Assembly (NCBI GenBank): GCA_026004775.1
Contig: BPJU01000015.1
Span: 91,199 to 155,198 of the forward strand
From: Pirellulaceae bacterium
GTDB lineage: Bacteria; Planctomycetota; Planctomycetia; Pirellulales; Pirellulaceae
Reading direction: 5' to 3'
DNA: 64,000 nucleotides
The translations under genes were made by a program, and so were the position numbers. Below, one piece after another: positions 26,183 to 33,910 of this stretch. How positions within the stretch are numbered: the stretch's first letter is position 1; every line of letters begins with the position of its first letter. The notes under the pieces are model-generated. The model searched no databases and had not been told where the DNA came from. It saw nothing but the letters and a program-made list of their open reading frames with translations.

Positions 26183-26461
26183 CTATTTCCCTCGTTGCTT
26201 TTGTTGTCCTGCGGAGCCGGTGGCGGGTGCATGTTGGTGGGGATGTGAGTGCCCGCCTACAAACCCGTTGGGATGCGTATGGTCGTGAGTCACCCCCGGA
26301 GCATGGACATGATAATGGGCGTGCGAGGATTCCTGCAAGGGGGCCACAGGCTGGTCGCGGCCGGCCGTTCCGCAGCCCAGGAGCTGCGCGCAAAGCGCCA
26401 ATAAACCAAGGAGTTTGCCAGTGCAGCGATATCCGCAAGCCGTGGTTCTCGCCACCGACAC
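26183..26461 (-). CDS. small His-rich lipoprotein
   Basis: A 92-residue secreted lipoprotein. From the GTG at 26461 (AGGAG five bases upstream) it reads MSVARTTACGYRC, then a hydrophobic core ending in lipobox LLGC (LLALCAQLLGC). The mature part is extraordinarily histidine-rich: HAHYHVHAP, THDHTHP and HSHPHQHAP within 35 residues, suggesting metal (Zn/Cu/Ni) binding. The open frame continues upstream through the tRNA-Leu gene, but that part is not coding. It precedes the DUF1559 gene by 3 bases, an arrangement common in planctomycetes where a small lipoprotein accompanies DUF1559. The partner role is inferred. Confidence 0.75.
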   Translation of the reverse strand: MSVARTTACGYRCTGKLLGLLALCAQLLGCGTAGRDQPVAPLQESSHAHYHVHAPGVTHDHTHPNGFVGGHSHPHQHAPATGSAGQQKQRGK

Positions 26462-26496
26462 ACAAACTCCTGTCAAGACGCTTAAAAAACCCGGAG

Positions 26497-26582
26497 TGCC
26501 GCAGGAGCGAGTCGAACCCACACGAGGTTTAACCCTCACTGGATTTTGAGTCCAGCGCGTCTGCCAATTCCGCCACTCCGGC
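26497..26582 (-). tRNA. tRNA-Leu(CAA), with unusual 3' stem mispairs
   Basis: Class II tRNA of 86 nt. The 5' acceptor strand is GCCGGAG, the D-arm GGCGGAATTGGCAGACGC, and the anticodon stem-loop CTGGACTCAAAATCCAG with anticodon CAA (complement of 26546-26548). A long variable arm follows (GAGGGTTAAACCTC), then the T-loop TTCGACT. The 3' side departs from the usual pairing: the T-stem has G-G and U-U oppositions and the acceptor has one G-G. CCA is not encoded. Six thymines follow on the coding strand shortly after (26486-26491 region). It lies upstream of the His-rich lipoprotein gene. Confidence 0.85.
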
Positions 26583-26646
26583 AAGGCTGCACCCTCGTCC
26601 CATTGATTCTAGATACCCGGCTGGGTGCAAGCAAGAACCCGGCCCG

Positions 26647-28932
26647 TCAGGGATCGGTGCATTCGGCGAGTATCCGCCGGTAGGTTTCCCGAGCCACATC
26701 GTAGGCAGCCGCCGCCTCTTGACGCTCTTCCGGCCGGATCCGATCCTTCTTGGCATTCCAGCAGACATCGACCGCCTTCAGGCACCACTCGGCACTACGG
26801 CGGCTGGCGCGAATCGGTTTGCCGTCCACCTCGACGAATATGGGATTGGTGTGGCACGAGGGAAAGATTCGCAGCGCCACCCAGCACGATTTTTCGGGAC
26901 GGTAAGAGAACCGCAAGCTCTCCACGTGTCCGTCGGCTTCCAGCTCTTTGCGCTCCACCGCCACCCCGTTGACCACCAGCTCCACTGGCACACGGCGTGT
27001 GTCGCCGATACGAGCTCGTTCGATGTGCCAGTAAGGTTTCTGGTCCAGGGGGCGCGAGCGAATATCTTCTTGAGGGGTTTCGGCAAGCAGCGCGGCAGCC
27101 CGCACCGATACATCGAGTCTGTCGCCGGAGCGGCAAGCCAGGACACTGGCCCGTCCTCCCTCACCCGGCTCACCCACCCCCAGACCATTGATCTGGAAAT
27201 CGAACAGGTGGCTCAAGCCGTCGCAGCAGTAGCTGCGGCCATCCCGGATACCCATCACCCAGGTGTCGTAGTCGAGCGGTTGCCCCGGCGGAATCTTGAC
27301 ATAGGCGCGCCCCAGACCGACACGCTCACCGTAGATGCACGGAAAGTCTGTCTCGCCGCTTATGCGGCAGGTAAAGCCACAATTCAGGGTGTGGTACCAG
27401 ATATTGAGTTCCCAAACAGCGGGAGTATCGACAGCCGAAATAAAATCACATACTCCGTGAACGACGTCCACGATGTATTCGTTGGCGCCGATTCCGTCGA
27501 AAGCGGGCATATGGTAATTGGGTAATTCATTTCCGGGGACGGCCAATCCCCAGCCACTATGAGAAAATCCGACTACTCCTCCCTGCTCTTTTCCCCACCG
27601 GAGTATCGGCAGATCCCAACTGGGCCATTCCTCGATGCGCGTGGTACCCGGGTAGTCATCTTCTTTGAGTCGCAGCAGACACAAGTGCCCGGCATGGGAA
27701 CTCGGAAAGCCGGATACTTCCACATCGTACCTCATTAAGTATTTGTCTGTCGATAATTTGCTCACTGCTCCTTCGAAGAACTGCTTCTGGTAGTACCAGC
27801 ACGGTCCCCAGGACAGCACGCAGCCCACGTTCAGGTCTTCGCCCAGAATGTGGCGCATCATGTCTTGAGGCGTCACACCTTCCGTGGGCGATTCGTAGTG
27901 GGCGCACCCGGCGGCGTGGACATGATGGTCGCCGGAATACCAGTGGTAGTCGGTCATGCGTATCCAGCGTTCCAGTTGGAAGCGTTCGCGGTGTTGTGGG
28001 ACAGCCGGCACCGTGATGGTGCGGGTCAACCGCCGGTATTCCGGGCCGCGCGTATACGTCACCTCAAACGTGCCTGGCGGCAGCAGTACCGATTCGCCGT
28101 CGTGCCGATAAATCTGATCATGGAAAAAGAAATCGGGTGCCAGCCGCCGCGAGCGGGCTGGATAGACGCGCCCCTGCGGATCCCGAAACACGAACTGCCC
28201 CATGGTCGGTGAACCGTCGACGTCGCGCACTTCCAGGATCACTTCCACGGCAGGATCCGCCTCGAAGAGCACCGGCAATTCGCTGCGGAAACCCAAATCC
28301 TGCGTGCCCTGGCCGACATCGAACACCAGCGTTGCTTCGCGCTTGCCCGCATCACGGCTGTAAATCTGGATGATGCGGTATTCCAAAGGCAGGCCGGAAA
28401 GGCGTGGCGTAAGCGGTTGCTGGTCGAATGTGGCCACGTCCATCCAGCGATTCTCGACGTCGGCAGGAGTAATCGTCGGTTTCGGCGACGGCGAAGCCGT
28501 GGAGCGGTGATGAATCGGTTCGGACTGCGGGCTGGTGACGCGCAAAGCGGCCGTCACCCCCGCCTCATTGTGCACCTTCACCAAAAACACGCTCCAGCCA
28601 TGCTGCACCAGGCGCGCCGTGACAGGACCCCGCTGCACCTTCACCCGGCTTTCCGGATTGATATGCACCGCAGCCAGCACCAACGGGTCCAGAGCCTCTT
28701 GAATCGCCAACACCGACTCGGCACCCTCCAGCCGCAAAGCCTGCTCCAGCCGCTGAAGCTGCTGGCCGGCGACCGGCTGCCCCAGGAACTCCAGCGCCGA
28801 CAGCAGCCGCCGCACTTGAGCCTTCAAAGGCTGTGGCTCCACGCCTCCCACCACCGGCAACTCTTCCCCACGCACCACGGACGCAAAAATCGCCACTACC
28901 ACAAGCCAAACCACGGTTAACCTGCGCTGCAT
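26647..28932 (-). CDS. CehA/McbA-family metallohydrolase (PHP-like), secreted
   Basis: Exported 761-residue protein. The start MQRRLTVVWLVVVAIFASVVRG at 28932 is a signal peptide; the open frame continues 300 bases further upstream into MITE A2, but that part reads as non-coding. The metal site begins YHWYSGDHHVHAAGCAHYE and continues with GGVVGFSHSGWGL and GANEYIVDVVHG, matching PHP-like CehA/McbA proteins, which are seen as hydrolases of carbamate or phosphoester-like bonds. The N-terminal 400 residues are beta-rich, including a carbohydrate/propeptide-like domain (TFEVTYTRGPEYRRLTRTI). The C-terminus has RRSAEWCLKAVDVCWNAK and a helical end common in planctomycetal members. Substrate unknown. 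Confidence 0.85.
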   Translation of the reverse strand: MQRRLTVVWLVVVAIFASVVRGEELPVVGGVEPQPLKAQVRRLLSALEFLGQPVAGQQLQRLEQALRLEGAESVLAIQEALDPLVLAAVHINPESRVKVQRGPVTARLVQHGWSVFLVKVHNEAGVTAALRVTSPQSEPIHHRSTASPSPKPTITPADVENRWMDVATFDQQPLTPRLSGLPLEYRIIQIYSRDAGKREATLVFDVGQGTQDLGFRSELPVLFEADPAVEVILEVRDVDGSPTMGQFVFRDPQGRVYPARSRRLAPDFFFHDQIYRHDGESVLLPPGTFEVTYTRGPEYRRLTRTITVPAVPQHRERFQLERWIRMTDYHWYSGDHHVHAAGCAHYESPTEGVTPQDMMRHILGEDLNVGCVLSWGPCWYYQKQFFEGAVSKLSTDKYLMRYDVEVSGFPSSHAGHLCLLRLKEDDYPGTTRIEEWPSWDLPILRWGKEQGGVVGFSHSGWGLAVPGNELPNYHMPAFDGIGANEYIVDVVHGVCDFISAVDTPAVWELNIWYHTLNCGFTCRISGETDFPCIYGERVGLGRAYVKIPPGQPLDYDTWVMGIRDGRSYCCDGLSHLFDFQINGLGVGEPGEGGRASVLACRSGDRLDVSVRAAALLAETPQEDIRSRPLDQKPYWHIERARIGDTRRVPVELVVNGVAVERKELEADGHVESLRFSYRPEKSCWVALRIFPSCHTNPIFVEVDGKPIRASRRSAEWCLKAVDVCWNAKKDRIRPEERQEAAAAYDVARETYRRILAECTDP

Positions 28933-29061
28933 GGCCGTCCTCCCTTCTTGCATCTGCCGGATTCCGCCCCACCATACCCATTTCCTTCTAACACCCCCGG
29001 CATCCGATCGCAAGCTGAAAACAAAAAAACCACTAAGCCGATGGGTAGCATAAAAGACGAT

Positions 29062-29286
29062 GCAGCCGTTCACGGTTAGCAAATGAAGAATACGATATTG
29101 GCTTATGGGGTAGAGGAAGTCGCAAGGCGGACGCGGTAGCGGCCGCCGCAAGACTTCCGCAACAAGACTTCCGCAACGAAAAAATCTTCGCGAAGCGTCC
29201 ACATTCCGTATGCGGAACACGCAAGTGTTCCGCACCTGTGGAAGCCAGGCCCCGAAACAGCTTGTGATTCAACCGTGAACGGTTAC
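29062..29286 (-). mobile_element. MITE copy A2 (225 bp, inverted, with 14-bp internal duplication)
   Basis: Inverse-oriented copy nearly identical to A1. The right end is GTGAACGGTTAC; the left end is decayed (GCAGCCGTTCACGG for GTAACCGTTCACGG), and I see no target duplication. It carries a tandem duplication of CAAGACTTCCGCAA that accounts for its extra 14 bases. It lies 130 bases upstream of the metallohydrolase start and creates a spurious in-frame extension of that gene. Confidence 0.9.
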
Positions 29287-29520
29287 CGAGGCAGGAATCA
29301 CAAACAAATCTTTCCCTAGCATGAAATGACCAGTCTTCTATTTGAGATCGGCCAGAAATAGAGTGCAGCGGCTATGGCCGACGTGTGCGGTGGGCGGGAA
29401 AGCCAGCCGGCTAAGGAGGCAATCCCGTGCGGCAGAACAGAGAGAAAGCTCCTGCGGATCCGCAATCGGCGAATCTTATTCTTGTGCCGAGTTAGTATTA
29501 ATGAAAGTAACACCGAAATA

Positions 29521-29982
29521 TCAAAACCATTCTTGTTTCTTTACAACATACTTGTAATAGAAGTCGGAATCCGAGGTACTAAGATAAATAATTCCCTCCA
29601 CTATACCCAGGATCCATGTGGCCAAAGCAAGAGCCCCGCAAGAAAGGATGGTGGTCAAGCAGATAATAAGCCCGGCTGTACGAAATCCGAGCCAGAACTT
29701 GTGGACGCCCAAAGCGCCGAACGCCAGGGCCAGCAGGCCGGCCCAGAGACGAAGGAATCGGACATCGGTGTCGGGAGAATACGGCGGCGGGGGCGGCGGG
29801 ATGTCGGGGAAGTCCCACTCGGGAAAAACGTCGCGGACGGGTTGCCAATCCGGCATGCCGTGCCTCCACGCCAGATCGTCGGGACGTATGCGTCCTTGAT
29901 CGACAAAACGGCGCAGTTCTTCTTCGGTATAAGGGCCGAATTGCTGTCGGGCAACATTGGCCACATACCATTCGCGATTCAT
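29521..29982 (-). CDS. GYF_2 plus TM2 domain membrane protein
   Basis: 153-residue protein with an N-terminal GYF_2 domain (REWYVANVARQQFGPYTEEELRRFVDQGRIRPDDLAWRHGMPDWQPV), a Pro-rich linker (PDIPPPPPPYSP) and a C-terminal TM2 domain with two helices (FLRLWAGLLALAFGALGVHKFWLGFRTAGLIICLTTILSCGALALATWILGIVEGIIYL). GYF domains bind proline-rich peptides; TM2 is a membrane module. AAGGAG is 7 bases before the ATG. Divergent from the MFS gene with 255 bases between. Biological role unknown. Confidence 0.9.
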   Translation of the reverse strand: MNREWYVANVARQQFGPYTEEELRRFVDQGRIRPDDLAWRHGMPDWQPVRDVFPEWDFPDIPPPPPPYSPDTDVRFLRLWAGLLALAFGALGVHKFWLGFRTAGLIICLTTILSCGALALATWILGIVEGIIYLSTSDSDFYYKYVVKKQEWF

Positions 29983-30237
29983 CCAGGGCTCCTTGGGTTT
30001 GCGGCTGAGGCAGCCGACACAAGACGGGTCAGGTGGATTATACCGAGTTCCGCGCGCCGATCCAAAAAACGCGAGGTGGGTTTTCGCCCTCTGTGCGCTG
30101 CGGTATCATGCACCGCGCTGTGTTTTGCGGTCGTGTTGTCCGGCGGCCACAAGAACGCGTTATGGCTGCCATGCAAGAGGCGAAGCGGCCGATCAGGGAC
30201 GGTCCAACCGAGGGGCTCCGTCAGCCAGGGGAGTGCC

Positions 30238-31713
30238 ATGACTAACAGTGGTAGTTCGCCAGCGGCACACAGTCGCCTGGTGATCGGGTTGGTCTGTTTT
30301 ATTGCAGCCATCGGGTTTGCTTTCGACATCTATGAACTGTTGATGCTGCCGCTTATCGTGCGTCCGGCGCTGATGGAACTGGGCAACCTTCGGCCCGGTA
30401 CGCCGGAATTCGGCCGGTGGGCGGCCGTGTTGTTTTATGTGCCGGCGATTGCCGGCGGCATTTTCGGGTTGCTGGGCGGCTATTTGACCGACCGCCTGGG
30501 GCGACGTCGTGTGCTGACCTGGAGTATCCTGCTGTATGCCTTCTCGGCCTTCGCCGCCGGTTATTCCACCAATTTATACATGCTGTTGGTATTCCGGTGT
30601 CTGGTGTTCGTCGGGGTGTGCGTCGAGTTTGTGGCGGCAGTGGCGTGGCTGTCGGAACTGTTTGTCGATCATCGGCAGCGGGAAGCCGCGTTGGGCTGGA
30701 CCCAGTTCTTCTCGTCCTTCGGCGGTTTGCTGGTGGCCGTGGCCAACGGAATCGCCAGTGATTGGGCCCAAGGCAAACCCGCCGTGTTGATCCAGGATCT
30801 GGTGACTCTACCGGCCGTGCGGCTGCCGGAGATCCATCTGCCGGCTGCTTTGGCCTTCCTGGGCCAGATCCAGGACCATGCCGCTCCATGGCGCTACACG
30901 CTGATGTCGGGGCTGATCCCCGCCCTGCCCTTGATCATCATCCGTCCCTTCTTGCCGGAATCGCCCGGTTGGCTGGCCAAGAAACGGGCCGGCACATTGA
31001 GGAGGCCGTCGATTCGTGCCTTGTTTTCCCCCGAGCTTCGCCGCGTGACCTTGGTAACGACAGCCATGTTCGCGTGCAGCCTGGGCGCCGCTTTCGGTGC
31101 CATCCAACAGTTTCCGCAAATCGTGCCGGGACTTCCCGACCTGCAAGCCGAAATCGCAAAAGAAACCGAAGGACTTCCTCCCGCGGAAGCCCGGCGGCTG
31201 AAGTCGCTCAAAGAACAACAAACGGCCGCGCATGTCCAGAAGATTCAAGAGATCGGGGGGCTGGTGGGACGAGGCGCATTCGCCGTGCTGGCCATGTGGA
31301 TCGTCAGCCGGCGATTGCTGATCCGGCTGTTCCAGGTTCCCGGCTTGCTGCTGATGCCGATCATCTTTGCCTGGGCAGCGCGAGTGAATCTGCACTTGAT
31401 GGAGTTGGGAGCGTTTCTGGCGGGGTTCTTTACCGTGGCACAATTGAGTTTTTGGGGCAACTACTTGCCCCGCGTCTATCCCATTCATCTACGGGGCACC
31501 GGTGAGAGCTTTGCCGCGAATATCGGGGGCCGACTGATCGGCACCTCGTTCGCCTTCATCTCCAACCTGTTGGCCGCCGCAGCCTTCATCCCCGGCTCCG
31601 CACATCCGGAAAAGATGGCCTATACGGCCGCCATCGTGGGCACGTCCGTATACGTGGTCGGGTTGGCTTTGAGCTTCCTGATGCCCGAGCCGAAAAGTTC
31701 GGCCGAAGAATAA
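30238..31713 (+). CDS. MFS transporter (sugar porter/AAHS-like)
   Basis: Twelve-helix major facilitator of 491 residues in the inner membrane. The first helix is LVIGLVCFIAAIGFAFDIYELLMLPLIV, with the conserved loop 2-3 motif GGYLTDRLGRRRVLTWS. Between helices 5 and 6 is a charged region (DHRQREAALGWTQFFSSFGG). A hydrophilic central loop runs from about 245 (LPESPGWLAKKRAGTLRRP) and a long soluble insertion near 300-345 (QAEIAKETEGLPPAEARRLKSLKEQQTAAHVQKIQE). Start ATG at 30238 follows CAGGGGAG. The frame upstream belongs to shadow sequence of the GYF gene. Transported substrate cannot be named. Confidence 0.92.
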   Translation: MTNSGSSPAAHSRLVIGLVCFIAAIGFAFDIYELLMLPLIVRPALMELGNLRPGTPEFGRWAAVLFYVPAIAGGIFGLLGGYLTDRLGRRRVLTWSILLYAFSAFAAGYSTNLYMLLVFRCLVFVGVCVEFVAAVAWLSELFVDHRQREAALGWTQFFSSFGGLLVAVANGIASDWAQGKPAVLIQDLVTLPAVRLPEIHLPAALAFLGQIQDHAAPWRYTLMSGLIPALPLIIIRPFLPESPGWLAKKRAGTLRRPSIRALFSPELRRVTLVTTAMFACSLGAAFGAIQQFPQIVPGLPDLQAEIAKETEGLPPAEARRLKSLKEQQTAAHVQKIQEIGGLVGRGAFAVLAMWIVSRRLLIRLFQVPGLLLMPIIFAWAARVNLHLMELGAFLAGFFTVAQLSFWGNYLPRVYPIHLRGTGESFAANIGGRLIGTSFAFISNLLAAAAFIPGSAHPEKMAYTAAIVGTSVYVVGLALSFLMPEPKSSAEE

Positions 31714-31744
31714 CGGCTCAAGCCCGATCCGTCCGCGAGGCCAC

Positions 31745-31775
31745 CCGTATCCGATCCGACCACCGATCGATACGG
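31745..31775. other. stem-loop between MFS and comF genes
   Basis: CCGTATCCGATC at 31745-31756 pairs with GATCGATACGG at 31765-31775 with a single bulge and an 8-nt loop. Further GATCC/GGATC repeats follow to about 31800. No T-tract follows, so a Rho-independent terminator is doubtful. Confidence 0.45.
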
Positions 31776-31865
31776 ATCGAACCGATCCGGACCGGCGGAT
31801 GACGAACCGCCTGGCCTGTGCGACAATAAATCGGCGCATACGCTGGTGGGGAGCAAGGGCCAAGG

Positions 31866-32735
31866 ATGCGACGGCTGGCGGGTACGATACGTTCGGTGCC
31901 GCAAGTCTTCACTACTTGGGCGAGGGAGTTTTCCGATCGAGCTCTGGAACTCCTCTTTCCACCCGTCTGCCGGCTGTGCCACACATTATTGGAAGAATCG
32001 GAGCACGGGCAGCCGTTCTGCCGATCCTGTCAAGGTCGCCTTGTTCCTTTTCACTGGCCATTGTGCCAGCGGTGTGCACATCCTTTACCCGAGTTTGTGG
32101 TGGCGGCCGAACGATGCCCGCACTGCCAGGATCGCGATTATGCGTTTTCTCGGGCAGCCGCCTTCGGGCCTTATGAAGGCGCTTTGCGCGAGGCGGTGAT
32201 TCGGGCCAAGCAACGGCAGTACGAACCCTTGGCGATGGCTCTGGGACGATTGCTCGCCGAGCGTTTGGCTGAATGTTGGACCGAATATCGACCCGATCTG
32301 ATCATCCCCATGCCGGTACACTGGTGGCGGCGATGGCAGCGAGGGGTGAACAATGTGGAGCGGATCGGCGAGCAGGTGGCGGCTCGCTATCAGGTTCCCC
32401 TGGCCTGCCGGATCGTCTACGTGAAGCGGCGCACTGCCAAACAGGGAACGCTGCTTCCTCAGGAACGGTTCCGCAACGTGAAAGGTGCTTTCCGCGTGCG
32501 CGGAGCGTGGCGCGTGCGGAACAGACACGTATTGCTGGTTGACGACGTGCTGACGACCGGTGCTACGGCCGGCGAGGTGGCTCGAGTTTTGCGCCGCGCA
32601 GGAGCCTTGGAAGTGCGGGTGGCCGTGGTGGCTCGAGGCCTGGGGGCTTCCTGGGCCGGACGCCCGCAGCTTACCGCTCCATCCGCCCCAACAGCCGCGA
32701 CTTCCCCACCCGTCGATGCGCCGCCGAGGTCATGA
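31866..32735 (+). CDS. comF: ComF-family phosphoribosyltransferase-like protein
   Basis: 289-residue homologue of competence protein ComF. The N-terminal zinc finger has paired cysteines (CRLCHTLLEE, FCRSC, LCQRCAHP, CPHCQDRDY). The PRTase domain follows: LREAVIRAKQRQYEPLA, PDLIIPMPVHWWRRWQRGVNNVERI, RRTAKQGTLLPQERFRNVKGAF and the PRPP-loop RHVLLVDDVLTTGATAGEVARVLRRAGA. ComF acts cytoplasmically in DNA uptake or replication restart. The last ~40 residues are a Pro/Ala-rich tail. It is followed by hemC 190 bases later. Confidence 0.93.
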   Translation: MRRLAGTIRSVPQVFTTWAREFSDRALELLFPPVCRLCHTLLEESEHGQPFCRSCQGRLVPFHWPLCQRCAHPLPEFVVAAERCPHCQDRDYAFSRAAAFGPYEGALREAVIRAKQRQYEPLAMALGRLLAERLAECWTEYRPDLIIPMPVHWWRRWQRGVNNVERIGEQVAARYQVPLACRIVYVKRRTAKQGTLLPQERFRNVKGAFRVRGAWRVRNRHVLLVDDVLTTGATAGEVARVLRRAGALEVRVAVVARGLGASWAGRPQLTAPSAPTAATSPPVDAPPRS

Positions 32736-32923
32736 CGAAGCAGCCGAAAAAAACTGCGCACCGCTCCACCTGCCCCGGATACTCCTCAGCGGGTCGCAAA
32801 GCAAACGCGATCCGCCCACCGGCAGCAGCACACGAAAAGCCGCGGTGATAGCCGGCCGGTGGATCGTGCAGTAAAGTGAGGGGAAATGGGGCGACGAGCC
32901 GTTGGTTGGCTAAGGTATCGAAC

Positions 32924-33853
32924 ATGCAACCTCTGCGATTGGGTACGCGCACCAGTCCCTTGGCGCGCTGGCAAGCCGAGTGGGTCGCCAGGCGGCTGGA
33001 GCAATTGGGTATTGCGGTCGAGTTGGTGGGTATTACCACCGAAGGGGACGTGCGGGGCGGATCGCTGGCTGCATTCGGCGGCGTGGGAGTCTTTACCAAG
33101 GAGATCCAAAAGGCGCTGCTGGAAGAGCGCATCGACATTGCGGTCCATAGTTTTAAAGATCTACCCGTTCAGCAGCCGCCTGGATTGTGTGTGGCCGCGG
33201 TGCCCGAGCGCGCTCGACCGTTCGATGTGCTGGTATCGAACTGTGCCTGTACGGTCGAGCAGTTGCCGCCGGGAGCCCGCGTCGGATCGGGAAGCGTTCG
33301 CCGCCGCGCTCAACTGGCCCACTGGCGTCGTGACCTGCGGTTTGCCGACGTACGCGGCAACGTCGATACGCGACTGCGAAAATTGGACGAAGGTCGCTAC
33401 GACGCTCTGGTGCTGGCTGAAGCCGGACTGGCACGCCTGGGCAAGGCCTGGCGGATCGCCCAGTCTCTGGAGCCGCCGCGTTTCTTGCCGGCGGTTGGAC
33501 AGGGAGCTTTGGCAATCGAGGTGCGAACCGACGACCAGCGGGCAAGGGAACTGGTCCGGCCGTTGGATGATCTGGCCAGCCGAGCCGCCGTAACTGCGGA
33601 ACGAGCTTTGCTGGGACGACTACGCGCCGGGTGTCTGGCTCCGGTTGCGGCCTGGGGAAGGCTGGAAGACGGCGAGTTGGTATTGGATGCCGTGGTGTTG
33701 GATGCAGCCGGCCAGCGCCGAATCCACGCCGCCAGGCGCGCTCGGCCGGAAGAGGCGGAGTCCTTGGGGCGACTCTTAGCCGAAGAACTCCTGCAGCAAG
33801 GCGCCGACCACCTCCTGTCGACTCGCCAGGTGCCCCGCCCGTATGGCGACTAA
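32924..33853 (+). CDS. hemC: hydroxymethylbilane synthase (porphobilinogen deaminase)
   Basis: Polymerises four porphobilinogens into hydroxymethylbilane in heme/tetrapyrrole synthesis. The 309-residue protein starts MQPLRLGTRTSPLARWQA at 32924. Domain 1 includes GGVGVFTKEIQKALLEERIDIAVHSFKDLPV; domain 2 includes VGSGSVRRRAQL, LRFADVRGNVDTRLRKLD and AVGQGALAIEVR. The dipyrromethane cofactor Cys lies in RLRAGCLAPVAAWG. All expected residues are present. A coding need for heme c fits the cytochrome genes in this window. Confidence 0.97.
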   Translation: MQPLRLGTRTSPLARWQAEWVARRLEQLGIAVELVGITTEGDVRGGSLAAFGGVGVFTKEIQKALLEERIDIAVHSFKDLPVQQPPGLCVAAVPERARPFDVLVSNCACTVEQLPPGARVGSGSVRRRAQLAHWRRDLRFADVRGNVDTRLRKLDEGRYDALVLAEAGLARLGKAWRIAQSLEPPRFLPAVGQGALAIEVRTDDQRARELVRPLDDLASRAAVTAERALLGRLRAGCLAPVAAWGRLEDGELVLDAVVLDAAGQRRIHAARRARPEEAESLGRLLAEELLQQGADHLLSTRQVPRPYGD

Positions 33854-33910
33854 TAAAAATCCAGCGGCAAACCGTTCAGCCAATCAATCCGTCACCAATC
33901 CGAAGGCAGT

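Noticed and set aside
28933..29235. N-terminal extension of the CehA-like protein into the MITE
   Set aside because: The same peptide pattern occurs in other MITE copies that are not upstream of this gene, and a signal peptide starts at 28932.
31745..31775. Rho-independent terminator after the MFS gene
   Set aside because: The stem is convincing but no T-tract follows, so it is listed only as a stem-loop.
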